From contig CM019063.1 in assembly GCA_009667805.1 (NCBI GenBank), positions 198,380,954 through 198,444,953 of the forward strand: a stretch of DNA of 64,000 nt. The letters run 5' to 3'. This stretch comes from Leptobrachium leishanense. Lineage: Eukaryota > Chordata > Amphibia > Anura > Megophryidae. The notes below the pieces were generated by a model. That model did no database searches. It was given only the letters and a program-made list of their open reading frames with translations, and was not told the origin of the DNA. Of this stretch, positions 35,656-46,705 are shown piece by piece (position 1 is the stretch's first letter; every line of letters begins with the position of its first letter). The translations under genes were made by a program, and so were the position numbers.

Positions 35656-36709
35656 TCAGGGTTGTAGAAGCCCAACACATGAATATTGTTGAGGTGGTTG
35701 CTCAGTGGAACTACGTGTTCCTCTGGAAATTTATCGATTTTTATTAGTTTTAGACACAAAATGTAATTATTAAAAAAAAAACAACAATCAAATCAAAATA
35801 CCTGCACTGTGTGGAAAAACCCTCAGTTACGAATCCATGTGCTACATTAGACATTATTTTTCAGAAAGTCAGGCTTGTTACCAATGAAAAACTCTGAAAT
35901 TCTACTTCCAGCCCTCAAATCCCACTGTTTCTTCTGAATGTAGATTTAAGTTCCAACATCCAATCGGCTAACTTGGTTCACTTTGTGTGCTTATTTTTCA
36001 CCAAAATCAAAACTGTGTGGTTTAGATCTATATCCTGATGATTAGCATGCAGATGGTCCATCTTTCCATGGTGATTAGAAAGAAAATGCTTTCAGTATCA
36101 CTTACCTCATTACCTCAATACTTACTGTGAAACGCATAGGAATTTCTTGGTATCCTCCCTGGCAATATACTCATTCAATATTATTATAGTAAAATTATTA
36201 AATAAAAATTATTCCTTACCCAGAATTAAGTCGTTGTGCTGAGGATGCACAGCTGCATAAAATAAATTGCAAAATCACAAACATACCACTCTTCTGTACA
36301 TGACATGAGGTTTATCTGAATTCTTGCATAATTCTGCCAATATATGGAAGCGGGGTCATTTCACCACTATAATTAAAAGGGAAGATTCAGATGTTTAAAT
36401 TGTTTCTTTTAATTATTAGTTCTGAATTCCCTATGTGCTACAAAGTGCAGGGTACTGGAAATAACAGAAGATATCTATATAATTTGGCAAAATCAGCCGA
36501 GGGATGTGAATTTTGTAAGGTCACAGATATGCCTAGAGGGAATATTTGAATCCAAATTGATGCAATACTTTGGTATTCTTTGAAACAACTTTGTATTAAT
36601 TGTAGAATTATATATAGTAACAGCTTTTGATAAATGCAACAATTCTATGAAATGTTTCAGGTTTCTGTACTATATAGAAATGTATATATACATATAAATA
36701 TATATACTG
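35656..36709. other. AT-rich intergenic DNA (copy B)
   Basis: As 9271-10332. Small indels relative to copy A lie near 35925 and 36105. No gene seen. Confidence 0.4.
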
Positions 36710-37017
36710 TACATATACACTGGCCACCTTATGAGGTACACCTGTTCAATTGCTTGTTGAAACAAATTGCTAATCAGCCAATCACATGGCAGCAACTCAA
36801 TGCATTTAGACTTCTAGACGTGATGAAGACAACTTGCTGAAGTTGAAACCGAGCATCAGAATGGGGAAGAAAGGGTATTTAAGTGATTTTGAACGTGGCA
36901 TGGTTGCTGGTGCCAGACGGGCTGGTCTGAGTATTTCAAAAACTGCTGATCTACTGGGATTTTCACGCACAACCATATCTAGAGTTTACAGAGAATGGTT
37001 CTAAAAAGAGAAAAAAA
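36710..37017 (+). pseudogene. Tc1 5' fragment with transposase N-terminus, uninterrupted (copy B)
   Basis: This is the empty-site form of 10333-11498: CCTTATGAGGTACACC is continuous, with no 842-bp insertion. The frame from ATG 36861 encodes the Tc1 helix-turn-helix and ends at TAA 37002-37004, four codons beyond the copy A stop. Confidence 0.85.
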
Positions 37018-37173
37018 ACAGGGCCATATTATGATCATTACGCTAAAACGGGGGCACCTGCAGGTTTATCAGTAGCGTCCACGTTTTAGCGTGACATTAC
37101 GGTGCAGGCGCTAATCCAGCAGCCCTCACCGTAACACTGTGCTAAGCTTCAGGATGCTCGTGGCAGCGCTAAG
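37018..37173. mobile_element. GGGCCA-family repeat, left part only (copy B)
   Basis: Matches 11499-11649. Unlike copy A, the rest of this repeat is not found after the hAT element, which supports loss of the DNA between two hAT copies. Confidence 0.65.
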
Positions 37174-37781
37174 TAGGGATGAGCCGAACACTCCCCGAGT
37201 ATTCACTCCCCGAGAGTTCACTTCCCATTTGTTCGGGTCCGAACCCGAACTCGAACCCAATGCAAGTCAATGGGGCTGAAAATTCGGTTTTTAGAGTGCC
37301 CTCCAAGAGGGCATATATGCTACATATTTGCCATAAAAGGTGTATGGGGGTCCGGGTAGTGCCCTGGGGGACAGGAAACAAGAACAAAAAGGTAAAAAAA
37401 AAAACGTTTTTAAAGGGACAGTGAGTTTTAAATGAAATAAGGGTTTCAAAATAAAAACCAAAAATTCCTTCAAATATCGTGCCTAGGAGGTCCCCATAAC
37501 CTGCCCGTGAAGTGGCGGATTTCTAGGATGTATAGAAACACTTAAAAACAAAAAAATGACGTTTCATATGACGGTAAATGCTTTTCCTTTAATCTATCCA
37601 TAAACAACTGCTTGGGGCGGCAGTTTGTATGAAAAGAGGAGACATTTTCGTACACGCAGAAAAAGTTTACAGATTTTTTTGGCTAAATTATTGTGAAATA
37701 TATGCAGGCTTTGGATGAAAGTAACAATAGGTGCTTTAAAATTGGTCCTTTAGCGTCCCCAACAGTGCCGTCACACCGTAA

Positions 37782-38725
37782 CCCCTCTGAGGATATGAAT
37801 CTGATACAGGCATCAGTGGCAGTGCACCCAAATATTGTGCTTTTGGTGCCAGGCCTGCAAGCACTATCATACAGTAACCCCTCTATGGTATTGTGGAAGA
37901 ATGCAGGAGTGGACCATGTGGTCCTATATTGAAAAGATATGATTCTGGTCAAGGCGTCAATGCACCCAGATATTGTGCCTTTAATGCCAGGCCAGCAAGT
38001 ATCATCATACAGTAACCCCTCTGTGGTATTGTGGAAGAATGCAGGGGTGGACCATGTGGTCCTATATTGAAAAGATATGATTCTGGTCAAGGCGTCAGTG
38101 CACCCAGATATTGTGCCTTTAATGCCAGGCCAGCAAGTATCATCATACAGTAACCCCTCTGTGGTATTGTGGAAGAGTGCAGAGGTGGACCATGTGGTCC
38201 TATATTGAAAAGATATGATTCTGGTCAAGGCGTCAGTGCACCCAGATATTCTGTCTTTGGTGCAAGACTGCCAGGCCATCAAGTATCTTCATACAGTAAC
38301 CCCTCTGTGGTATTGCGAAGAATGCAGGGGTGGACCATGTGGTCCTATATTGAAAAGATATGATTCTCGTCAAGGCGTCAGTGCACCCAGATATTCTGCC
38401 TTTGGTGCAAGACTGCCAGGCCAGCAAGTATCATCATACAGTAACCCCTCTGTGGTTTTGTGGAAGAATGCAGGGGTGGACCTTGCGGTCCTATATTAAA
38501 AAGTTTTTGATCTGGTAATGGGCGTCAGTGCACCCAGATAGTGTGCCTTTAATGCCAGGCCTGCAAGTATCATCATACAGTAACCCCTCTGTGGTATTGT
38601 GGAAGAGTGCAGGGTTGGACCCTGCTGTTCAAAAAATTAAAATGATATAAATCTGGCACAGGAGTCAGTGCAGCCAAATATTGTTCCTTTCATGGCAGCA
38701 AGTGCATTCACACCGTAACCCTTTT
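37782..38725. repeat. 139-bp tandem array (hybrid hAT)
   Basis: C-run landmarks at 37782, 37878, 38017, 38154, 38300, 38445, 38584 and 38718: the same unit number as copy A but a slightly different order of 139- and 146-bp variants. Confidence 0.9.
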
Positions 38726-38784
38726 GTGGTATTGTGGAAGAGTTCAGTGCTGGAGGTTTTGTGCATGCAGAAGACATAACCGAT

Positions 38785-40492
38785 CTATTCCGTTACTTCG
38801 GCATCAGGGGATTGATAGCTGCTGATCCAGGACTGATTCATTTTTATAAATGTCAGCCGGTCTACAGAGTCGGTGGACAGACGCACTCTTTTGTCTGTGA
38901 CAAAACCTCCAGCGGCACTGAACGTCCTTTCGGAAAGCACGCTAGATGAAGTGCAACCTAGTAGCTGCATAGCATATTGGCTAAATTCTGGCCAGTGATC
39001 CAATCTCAACACCCAGTAAGCCAGTGGATCATCTGCTGGAAAGGTATCCAGGTCTGCCCTTGCCCCTAGGTAGTCCTGCACCATATGGTGAAGACGCTGG
39101 CAATAGGTGCCTACATTTGACGTCCCTGGGCGTCGAGGACTAAAAAAATTTAAAAAAGCATCAGTCAAGCGGCCCTGGCCTTCACCACTATTCCTCTGAT
39201 CACCCGCAGCCTCAGAAGCACGTGTGTCAGCACTTGGTAATCTACCAGTGCCTGGAAAGGTGTTACACAAGTGTCACTTTAGAGCGTCCTCAAGTTTTTT
39301 CATCCTGTGCTCCCTCTGTGCGGGCAGGATGAGCTCTGCAACTTTCCCCTTGTATCGTGGATCAAGAAGGGTTGCCAACCAGGAATGATCCCTCTCCTTG
39401 ATAGCACGAATCCTGGGGTCCTTTAGCAGGCTTTGCATCATTAGGGAGCCCATGCAGCGTAGGTTGGAGGTGGCATTAGTTTCCGAGTCTTCCTGGTCAA
39501 TGAGGATGACCGTATCGTGCACTTCCTCCTCCCAGCCACGCACTAGCCCTTCTGTTTGTGGGCACACAAAACCCTCCCTTGAGGAATCCCCACCTACAAT
39601 GCCCCCACTACTTAAATAGTCCTCCTCCTCCTCCTGTCTGATCTGAGTAGGACCTGCTGGAATGCTGTCTGCGGAAAGACTGGGGCCTTGAGAGCTAGGG
39701 AAGGCCTCCTCTTCCTCCCGCTGCTCTGCCTCTAGAGCCACATCTATAATTCCCCGCAGAGTGTGCTCCAGCAGGAACACTAAAGGAATTGTGTCACTGA
39801 TGCATGCACTGTCCCTGCTCACCATCCTCGTTGCCTCCTCAAATGGTGACAGTACAGTGCATGCATCCTTGATCATCAGCCACTGCGGGGAAAAAAAAAC
39901 AAGTTGACCTGAACCTGTCCTTGTGCCATACTCACACAGGTACTCGTTGATGGCCCTCTGCTGCTTGTGCAGACGCTGCAGCATTGCTAATGTCGAATTC
40001 CACCTGGTGGGGATGTCACAGATCAGACGGTTTGTGGGAAGGTGGAACTCTCTTTGAATTTCTGCCAGGCGAATGCTTGCTGGGAATGACCGTCTGAAGT
40101 GGCTGCAGACTTTTCTGGCCTGGATGAGAAGCTCTGGGAGCCCTGGGTACTTGGTTAGGAAACGCTGTACCACCAGATTTAGGGCGGAGGCGCAGGGCGG
40201 AGAGAAGGTTGCTGCCATTATCGCAGACGATCATTCCCAGCCCAAGCTGGCGTGGTGTTAACCATCTCTGCACCTGCCCCTGCAGAGCTGACGAAATTTC
40301 TGACCCGGTGTGGCTCCTGTCCCCTAAACAAACCAGCTCAAGCACAGTATGGCATCTTTTTGCTTGAGCCATTGCGTACACCCTGTCAGGCGTCGGTTTA
40401 ACTGCCACTTCGCCAGAGACAGAGAAGGAGGAGGAGGAAGAGGTGGTGGTGGTGCAGTGGCACCCTCCCTGCACTGCCTGTCTCTGCCACAT
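38785..40492 (-). pseudogene. hAT transposase C-terminal two-thirds (hybrid hAT)
   Basis: Better preserved than in copy A: one frame covers 39274-40218 and, after a single in-frame TGA, continues to the natural stop at 38785. It carries the region after the second catalytic Asp, the WNSTLAML and FEEATRM blocks and the dimerisation block with SSSVLSERTFSAAGG. The C-terminal end, split by a retroposon in copy A, is intact here. A 33-bp deletion with frameshift lies near 40185. The BED finger and N-terminus are missing. Confidence 0.88.
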
Positions 40493-40897
40493 GCACCCGG
40501 GCGGCTAGCCTGCACAGTCGCAGCTCTGTCATCCGGTGGCCGCATGCTCCGCAAGAGGATCCTTGGGAGGCCTCTGCAGGCTGCCCTCTACAGTGCCTGA
40601 TTAGAGGGCCGTGTCTGCCTGATGTTTTAGTAACAAGAATGTTTTATCCCATAGGCGTCAATGTTAAAAATTCAATATCTAATAAACCGTTGCTTATAAT
40701 ATTCTGCAGTATAGAGTCTCTTTATTTGTAGATTTTTTAGTATTTTCTAAGCATTTTTTCAATGCTCATACTTTTTCCAAAAAATTTTTTTTAGAACTTT
40801 TGGCGAACGTCCCAAAAAAGTTTAAAGTTCGCGAACTGTCAAACGGCCGATGTTCGATGCGTACTCCGAACAGATCGAACCGAACAGCTCATCCCTA

Positions 40898-41163
40898 ATT
40901 GAGAATAAGGTATCGTTGATTGCTGCTGCAGCGTGATCGACTGTTTACCGATATTTTCTTATTCTAATAATATCAGACAGTGTCTGTTGTCACAGTTAAA
41001 ATTGGTTTGCAAGTTGGTTGAGGATAATGAACTCTATTGTTCCTTTAGAAATTTGTTACTAAGTAGCAAAAACGTAACTCATGTATAGGAGAGAAAATTT
41101 GGGCTAAGTAACCAAACAGTGTAACTCACAGGAGAATTGAGGATTTGGACCTCCTAAGCTCAA
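40898..41163. other. Unique DNA right of the hybrid hAT
   Basis: AT-rich, no feature recognised. Confidence 0.4.
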
Positions 41164-41323
41164 AGAAGACTAATATCCAAATGAAATTCAAAAGGATATA
41201 GGTTTCTACCTGTGACCATATTAAAACATTACTTTAATGAAATTCTTTAAAAGACCAACTTGACATTGCAAGATTGTTTAACAATATATTGTTACTCAGA
41301 GTTTGCATTGGTTAATTCCATAC

Positions 41324-41975
41324 TGTCACGGTTTGGGTACTGTTGGAGACTGGACCTCGGGATGCGGAGATTGGAGTTCGAGGTGGAAAGGATGATGTAG
41401 GGTAGGAGGTATGAGGGTCGCTTGGTCGGGTGCGTATGCCAATGGTCAGGATTCCAGAAGGTAGAATGGTCGGGTACGAAAGCCAATGTCGGGGTGCCAG
41501 AAGGTAGAAAGGTCAGGTACGAAAGCCAATGGTCAGTAACGAGTAAATATGTAAGAAGGGAACTAAAGTACTCAGCTAGAAGGCACTCAGCTATCCAGCA
41601 AAGGACAAGTGTGCAGACTGTGTATTTATAGGGATATCAGAGCTCTGGGATTGCCCTCTGTAACAGGTGTGTCACTTGTGTCTGGGAGGGGTTCAGTAGT
41701 GGTAACCATAGGACCGGGTCTTGGGCGCGCGCGCGCGCCTATCCAGAAGCCCCGCCCCCGACAAGCCGCGAGAGACGCCAGAGCAAGGCGGGACCGCCGA
41801 GTCCGCGCAGCGGACCGAGCCCCCCGGCCACCTGTACCCATCGGGGAACGCCGAGGGAGACTGCCGGCCCCAGGAGGGTCTCCGAGGGGGACTCGGTCCG
41901 ACGCCAGGACCGCCGGAACGCGCCATGCAACCGCAGCTGCCTGCACTGTAACCCGGTGAGCGCAACGCCGTGACA
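41324..41975. mobile_element. Solo LTR, 652 bp
   Basis: It begins TGTCACGGTT and ends CCGTGACA, the TG...CA form of a retroviral-type LTR, flanked by a perfect 5-bp direct repeat CATAC (41319-41323 and 41976-41980). The interior has a TATTTATA-like box near 41621 and a GC-rich second half with a GCGCGC run. No internal coding DNA remains, so this is the product of LTR-LTR recombination. The family is not assigned. Confidence 0.8.
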
Positions 41976-42010
41976 CATACACAGTGGATGTGTTTGAATT
42001 TTAAACTTTT

Positions 42011-42733
42011 TGGGCCACATTACATTCTTGACGCTAACGTTAATGCTCACTTGCGTGAGCATTAACGTTAGCTGCGGTGTCTACTGCATATTACGATCCA
42101 AAAGCAAACGGGTTAAGTAACCCATTTGCGTTTGTTACCTTGCGCTTTTCAGCACGAGGTTACTGTACTTTGTGCTCCCTATACTTAACATGGGGAGCGC
42201 AAAGTGTTAATCAGCGTTAGGATTACAAAGTCCTAACGCTGATTACCGTCCGGCTCTGGTTAGCAGAAAGTTAACCAGAGCCAGGACTTGGTGTTAACGG
42301 ATTCCGTTTCTGCAGAATCCGTTAACGCCAGCCTAAAAAAACAAAAAACAAGTCAGATACTCACCTCCTGTCCCACAGCGAGGACCGCGGCTCCAAACCG
42401 CCTCCTCTGTCTGGCGAGAGCAGGTAAAGACTGGGGGAAAAGTCCCCCCAGCCTCTCCCTGCGTATCACTATGCCGACCGGCCAGATCTCGCGAGGCGAG
42501 ATCCGTCTGGTCATGTGACTGGCAGGGGGAAACTCAATGGAGTCCTATGGACTCCATCGACTGGATGCTCGCGGCTGTGCTCAGCGCTGCCGCGAGCATC
42601 CTGTCCCGTAGCGCGGTAACAATGCAGGCAACATTTTTTGCGCCTGCATTGTAATCTAGCGTTAAAACGCGATCGCAAGGGGGAAAACTGCGGGCGCACC
42701 CGAGTTTTAACTCTAGCATCGTAATGTGGCCCC
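42011..42733. mobile_element. GGGCCA-family repeat, complete member
   Basis: It begins GGGCCACATTAC and ends GTAATGTGGCCCC. The interior has several short palindromes (TTAACGTTAGC, CGTTAACG, TCGCGAGGCGAGATC) and TTAACATGGGGAGCGCAAAG. No coding capacity. The reverse orientation matches the copy split by hAT-1. Confidence 0.75.
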
Positions 42734-42880
42734 TTGTTATTTTGTTGGTTGTAAAGCATGCTTAAACCATCTTGCAATGTCAAGTTGGTCTTTTAAAGGA
42801 TTTCATTCAAAGTAAAGTTTTAATATGGTCACAGGTAGAAACCTATATCCTTTTGAATTTCATTTGGATATTAGTCTTCT

Positions 42881-43534
42881 ATTGTTCCTTTGTTATGAAC
42901 TTTTTTGGTGTAACTTTCTAAGCGGAATAGATACCATAATGTGGATAGGCAAGTTAGGCTATGTCTAAAATGTGTGAGCTCTGACCCATGATATAGTGCA
43001 AACATATATTCAAATACTTCTTATCTGTTTAAATAAACATATATATGTTGCTGTAATAAAAATACTTTTGCTGCATTACTGGCTGGAAATGATCTGTGTT
43101 TGATATAATTCAATTGATTGAATATATAATGATTTTCACATCTGGTTTATGTATCAAAACGAATGTAAATTATGTCCATTCTGGATCTTCTGGAATAATT
43201 GGTTAAGGGCTGACTTGATTGATTAATCGATTGACATTATAAAAGAATGAGAGATAAATGTGGTCCTGCGTTAATTCCAATCACATCTGTTACATAAAAT
43301 GTATTGCTAATAAGGGTTGTATCTCACTTCTTTTAACTATCGATATCAAGTTTGCCTAGAGATCAGTGACACTCCAACCTGTCTATTGACATATGGAGGT
43401 ACCGTGCTGAAATTAATGTCTCTCCAACCAAAACCCATGACAATCCTAAAGCAAGCGAAGTAATTATACCATGAAGAGAGGAGTTGGACATAATTCAATG
43501 GAATGTAAGCCTACAAGGGCTCCAGGTATAGGAT
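42881..43534. other. AT-rich DNA, no feature recognised
   Basis: No frame or repeat structure supported. Confidence 0.4.
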
Positions 43535-43887
43535 AGGAATATGGAGTGCGGTGCAATTTCGGGGCAATTTGTCTATTCACAAAGCTGTCAATTCGCCAAA
43601 TACTGGCGAATGGACTGTGAAAAACAGTGCAATTTGCCACAATTCAGTGGCGTTCAGCAGCACCGAGCTTGTCCCATCAAAAGACGATTGTATCTTCTAT
43701 TCACAGAAAGCTGAATTGTACTAAAATTGCGGTGAAATGCCCTATTTCGGTGTTTCAATTTGAAAGGTTTAAACATGTGAATCCATAGGTTTCAATGTAA
43801 AAAGATTTAATATCTTTTTTTATATTTTTAAAAAGACCATTTATTCTATTCATTTTTAACAAAAAGCTTCCTTATTACTTTACTTTT
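43535..43887. mobile_element. Harbinger-like MITE relic
   Basis: It has TTCAC/TTCGCC-type subterminal words and the internal AATCCATAGGTTTCAATGTA block shared with the PIF/Harbinger MITEs. The boundaries are not clear. Confidence 0.4.
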
Positions 43888-43899
43888 TAACCTGTTCGC

Positions 43900-45615
43900 T
43901 TTGTAGGATGCTCTCAGTGCGTCCAGCCACGCGGGGTCTTGGCAGCGGAGGACGCACTGAGCGGGATTCCAGCCGATCGTTGGGGAGAGTCCCCGGCAGA
44001 GGGACATACAAGACTCTCTGGAAGAAAGCAGACAAAAGCAGCAGGCTGCTCCACATACTTACCTGTCCCCCACGATGAGCTCTTCTGACTGTGAGGATCC
44101 GTACTGGTCGGAGGCCTCTGCAGCTGCCCGAAGGTCACCCCGGGACCCGGCTAAGGTGCGACAACAGTCGGTCGGATCTGGCCCCTCAAAACACGGAGCG
44201 ATGCGGCTGTCGGGCCAGGTGAGACACGAGATGCTGCGGCTACGTTCCAGGTCGCCTGTGGACTCCCTTCACGGAAAGTGATATTCGGCGCCTGCTAAGA
44301 GAGTCGATGGAGGAGATGAGGGCGATGTGGCGTGCAGATTTCACGACCATAAAGACAGAATTGGTGACCGTTAAGGGGCGGCTGACAGCTGTTGAGTCTC
44401 GTGTTGAGGAAGTCGTGGCGGCACAGGCCCTCATTGCGATGCAAGTGGAGGCCCTACAAAAACAGGTGTCTCTGCTCACCGGCGCGGTGGAGGCTGCAGA
44501 GGTTCGGCACCGCAGGAGGAATGTTTGGATCAGAAGGATCCTGGAGACGATCGCTGCAGATGCCTTGTTGGCGTATGTTAACAAATTTGCTTTACACGTC
44601 CTGTGGGCTCCGGCAGGATCTAACCATCTCTTTCGAGGCAATTCCGGGAGATATCCGCTTTTTTGAGGAGCAGCGGGATTCGATACCGTTGGGCGGTGGT
44701 GGGATCTATGCATATCTGTCATGATAACTTGTCACATTTGGTGACTACCCCAGCGGCAGTCTGGCATCTGTTGTGCTCCTTGGGTCTCTCCCCTCCCCGT
44801 GCAATGCCTGGCCTCGATCACGGAGGGTCTTCCCACGAATCGCTCGACCCGGGTTAGGGGCAGGAACGCTATATAGCTCTCTTTCGTCCCTACCCATGGG
44901 ATGTTGGAGTATTAGCCGTTTCTGATCTCACCTCCTTTTAGTTTTAGTTTCTTTTTACGAGGGTTTAAATGTTTCATTTGTCTTCCTATTGTATTATCTC
45001 TGTCCTTCTTATTTGTATTTTAGCATTTCCTTGAGGATCGATACGCTGTTTCTGTATACTTGCAGTTTCTTGTGAACACCCTATGTGGTTTTATCTGATA
45101 TGTCTCCTATTATGTCATGTAAAAACCTTAACGTAGCCCTGCCTGTCTTATGTCAGATGCCACTTAGAGACACTGGCTGAGGGTACTACCCCAGGAGCCA
45201 TTTCGCCTTTTTGATGTTTCCCTTTAATTTCTATATATCTTTGTTTTTTACGCTCCCTATGTGAGTACTTTACAGCTTTTTCATTTTCAACCTCTTTTTA
45301 ATTTTTTTTTAATTATTATTATTTATTATTATTTATTTATTATTTTCTGTCTTTTTTGCGACTTACATGTCCCCGGCGGGGGACATCCTAGCAGTGACTT
45401 TTTTGCTTTACCTCTGCGATTTTTCTTTATTATTGCCCCCCTCACTTTATGCTATTTTGAGGTTTTTCATGTGAACCCCCCCCCCCTTTTCTGTGTTCGG
45501 TGCTTTGTCTGAATGTATGCTACTTGGCCCTGCGAGGCCAACATTGCTGGTCGATTTATGACCTTTCGTTTACAAAATAAAAAAATGAAAAGAAGAAAAA
45601 GAAGGAAAGGAAAAA
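43900..45615 (+). mobile_element. L1/Tx1-type element with ORF1 relic and no ORF2
   Basis: A GC-rich 5' part (43910-44070) is followed by an ORF1 relic at about 44075-44730. Its clearest part, from 44307, is a heptad-rich coiled coil (EEMRAMWRADFTTIKTELVT onward), then RHRRRNVWIRR, the junction to the RNA-recognition domain of L1/Tx1 ORF1 proteins. The frame breaks soon after. The rest is a T-rich 3' UTR with GGCCCTGCGAGGCC, ACAAAATAAAAAAATG and an A-rich tail. There is no trace of an endonuclease or reverse transcriptase. It appears to sit inside a TTAA-bounded element (43888 and 45672). Confidence 0.72.
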
Positions 45616-46151
45616 AAAAAAGGAAAGGAGCTTAGCACACAGGCATGAAAAGGCTCAGCAGCGAAGGGGTTAAAAGTAAAAAAAAAGAGCTTTTTGTATT
45701 TTTTAACAGATTTGATAAATTTTTAAAAGACTTTTTTATGTCTTCTTAACAGACATTTTTATTCGTTTTTAACGGACAATATTTAACGTGCAAAATAAAA
45801 TATTACTCGTGGTGTGACAAACAGAATAAAATGTTACAACCTGAAGATTTCCTGGACGTCTCTCCCTTGAACGTCTTGACAATATAGATATAAAGAATGA
45901 TTGGGAATCTAGAGGGTAATAACAGAAAAATCTCATAGTGTATACTGCTCATACTGCTCATACAATGTACAGAGGATGGCCCCCTTAATTTGCGCACTCA
46001 CAAGAATACAGGACTTTATAGCGTATCGTATCCACGACGATTACCCCACATCTGTCGACACCGGAATTCAGACCTGAAGTCTCTTGCCGCCACAGGAACC
46101 AACAGGACACCTTCCAGTGCTTCAGTAAGATATTTATTGGGTAAATCAAAT
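45616..46151. other. Non-coding, end of a TTAA-type repeat and AT-rich DNA
   Basis: GGCTCAGCAGCGAAGGGGTTAA (45654-45675) resembles a piggyBac/Kolobok-type end; its reverse form resembles TTAACCATTTCACTACTGAG at about 51251. No gene. Confidence 0.4.
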
Positions 46152-46197
46152 ATATCTATCGCTTTTCGTGTATCTAGTACACTTCATCAGGGATAAA
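46152..46197 (-). ncRNA. Hammerhead-like ribozyme (HH4)
   Basis: On the minus strand: CTGATGA (46184-46190), an extra A, a perfect five-base helix II GTGTA/TACAC with a five-base loop, GAAA (46164-46167), a short region, then the cleavage site ATA. TATC and GATA can pair as helix I with one bulged C. The core is complete. Confidence 0.6.
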
Positions 46198-46705
46198 ATC
46201 ATAAAATAAAATAGAAATAATTCCAAATCTGTCCTTACAGTCCCCTTTTTTAGCCTTTTATACTTTCCACCGCCGTCGATTCGTTGCTCTTTGGGTTTTC
46301 GCTATTGGCGTGCGCTTCATCCCTGGAACGAATGCAGCGTCTCCGGAAGTGACGTTGCGTGATTCTTTGTCCTTTCGCAGTGGTTTGGCTGGGATGCTGG
46401 TGCGCCCGATGTTGACGTATCGGGTGCTGGCGGAACTGGGGTTCATTTAAAGTTCTGGCGCGAAAATTTATTTTTACGAATCGCGATCATATGACCTCCG
46501 ATATAATGATGATGTTATATAAGGACAGAGAAAACATTTATAATGATTATATATACTTCTAAAAGTTTAAAAAAGAAGGTTGATTATATACAGCTCTTGA
46601 TATCTAAATCAACATTCAAGCCACCATTTCTCCATGTCCCTAGTTTATATATCCATTCTTATTCTTTTTTTGCCAAGGATCTTGAATAATCACCTCCTCT
46701 CCAAT
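46198..46705. other. Non-coding DNA left of the minisatellite
   Basis: A moderately GC-rich block (46258-46450) with CG dinucleotides, then AT-rich DNA. No gene supported. Confidence 0.35.

Larger units (their letters stand above)
26382..40453. repeat. Copy B of the large duplication (pairs with 1-16127)
   Basis: Collinear with copy A from its first base. Single-base differences are rare in the first 7 kb (for example near 30438 and 30543) and more frequent after that. It lacks the two copy A insertions, has one extra TCTATGTTTC-type unit near 33560, shorter microsatellites near 35510 and 36695, and a deletion of about 33 bp near 40185. Confidence 0.95.
37174..40897 (-). mobile_element. Hybrid hAT element with mismatched target flanks
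   Basis: The left end and left flank (GCGCTAAG, 37166-37173) are those of hAT-1. The right end closes GAACAGCTCATCCCTA and is followed by ATTGAGAA (40898-40905), which is the left flank of hAT-3 at 22842-22849. Internal sequence follows hAT-1 to about 40453 and then switches to unrelated hAT-type sequence, including a piece of Harbinger-like MITE (about 40650-40780). It has no 81-bp array and no transposase N-terminus. Best explained as a recombinant of hAT-1 and hAT-3. Confidence 0.85.
41164..42880. mobile_element. Foldback element with about 120-bp inverted arms, two nested repeats inside
   Basis: The left arm (41164-41284, starting AGAAGACTAATATCC) is matched by its reverse complement at about 42758-42880 with few mismatches. 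Between the arms lie a solo LTR and a GGGCCA-family repeat. No target duplication was identified. Confidence 0.85.

Noticed and set aside
41609..41982. Arg/Pro-rich frames of more than 100 codons
   Set aside because: They lie in the GC-rich half of the solo LTR and overlap on both strands; composition alone explains them.
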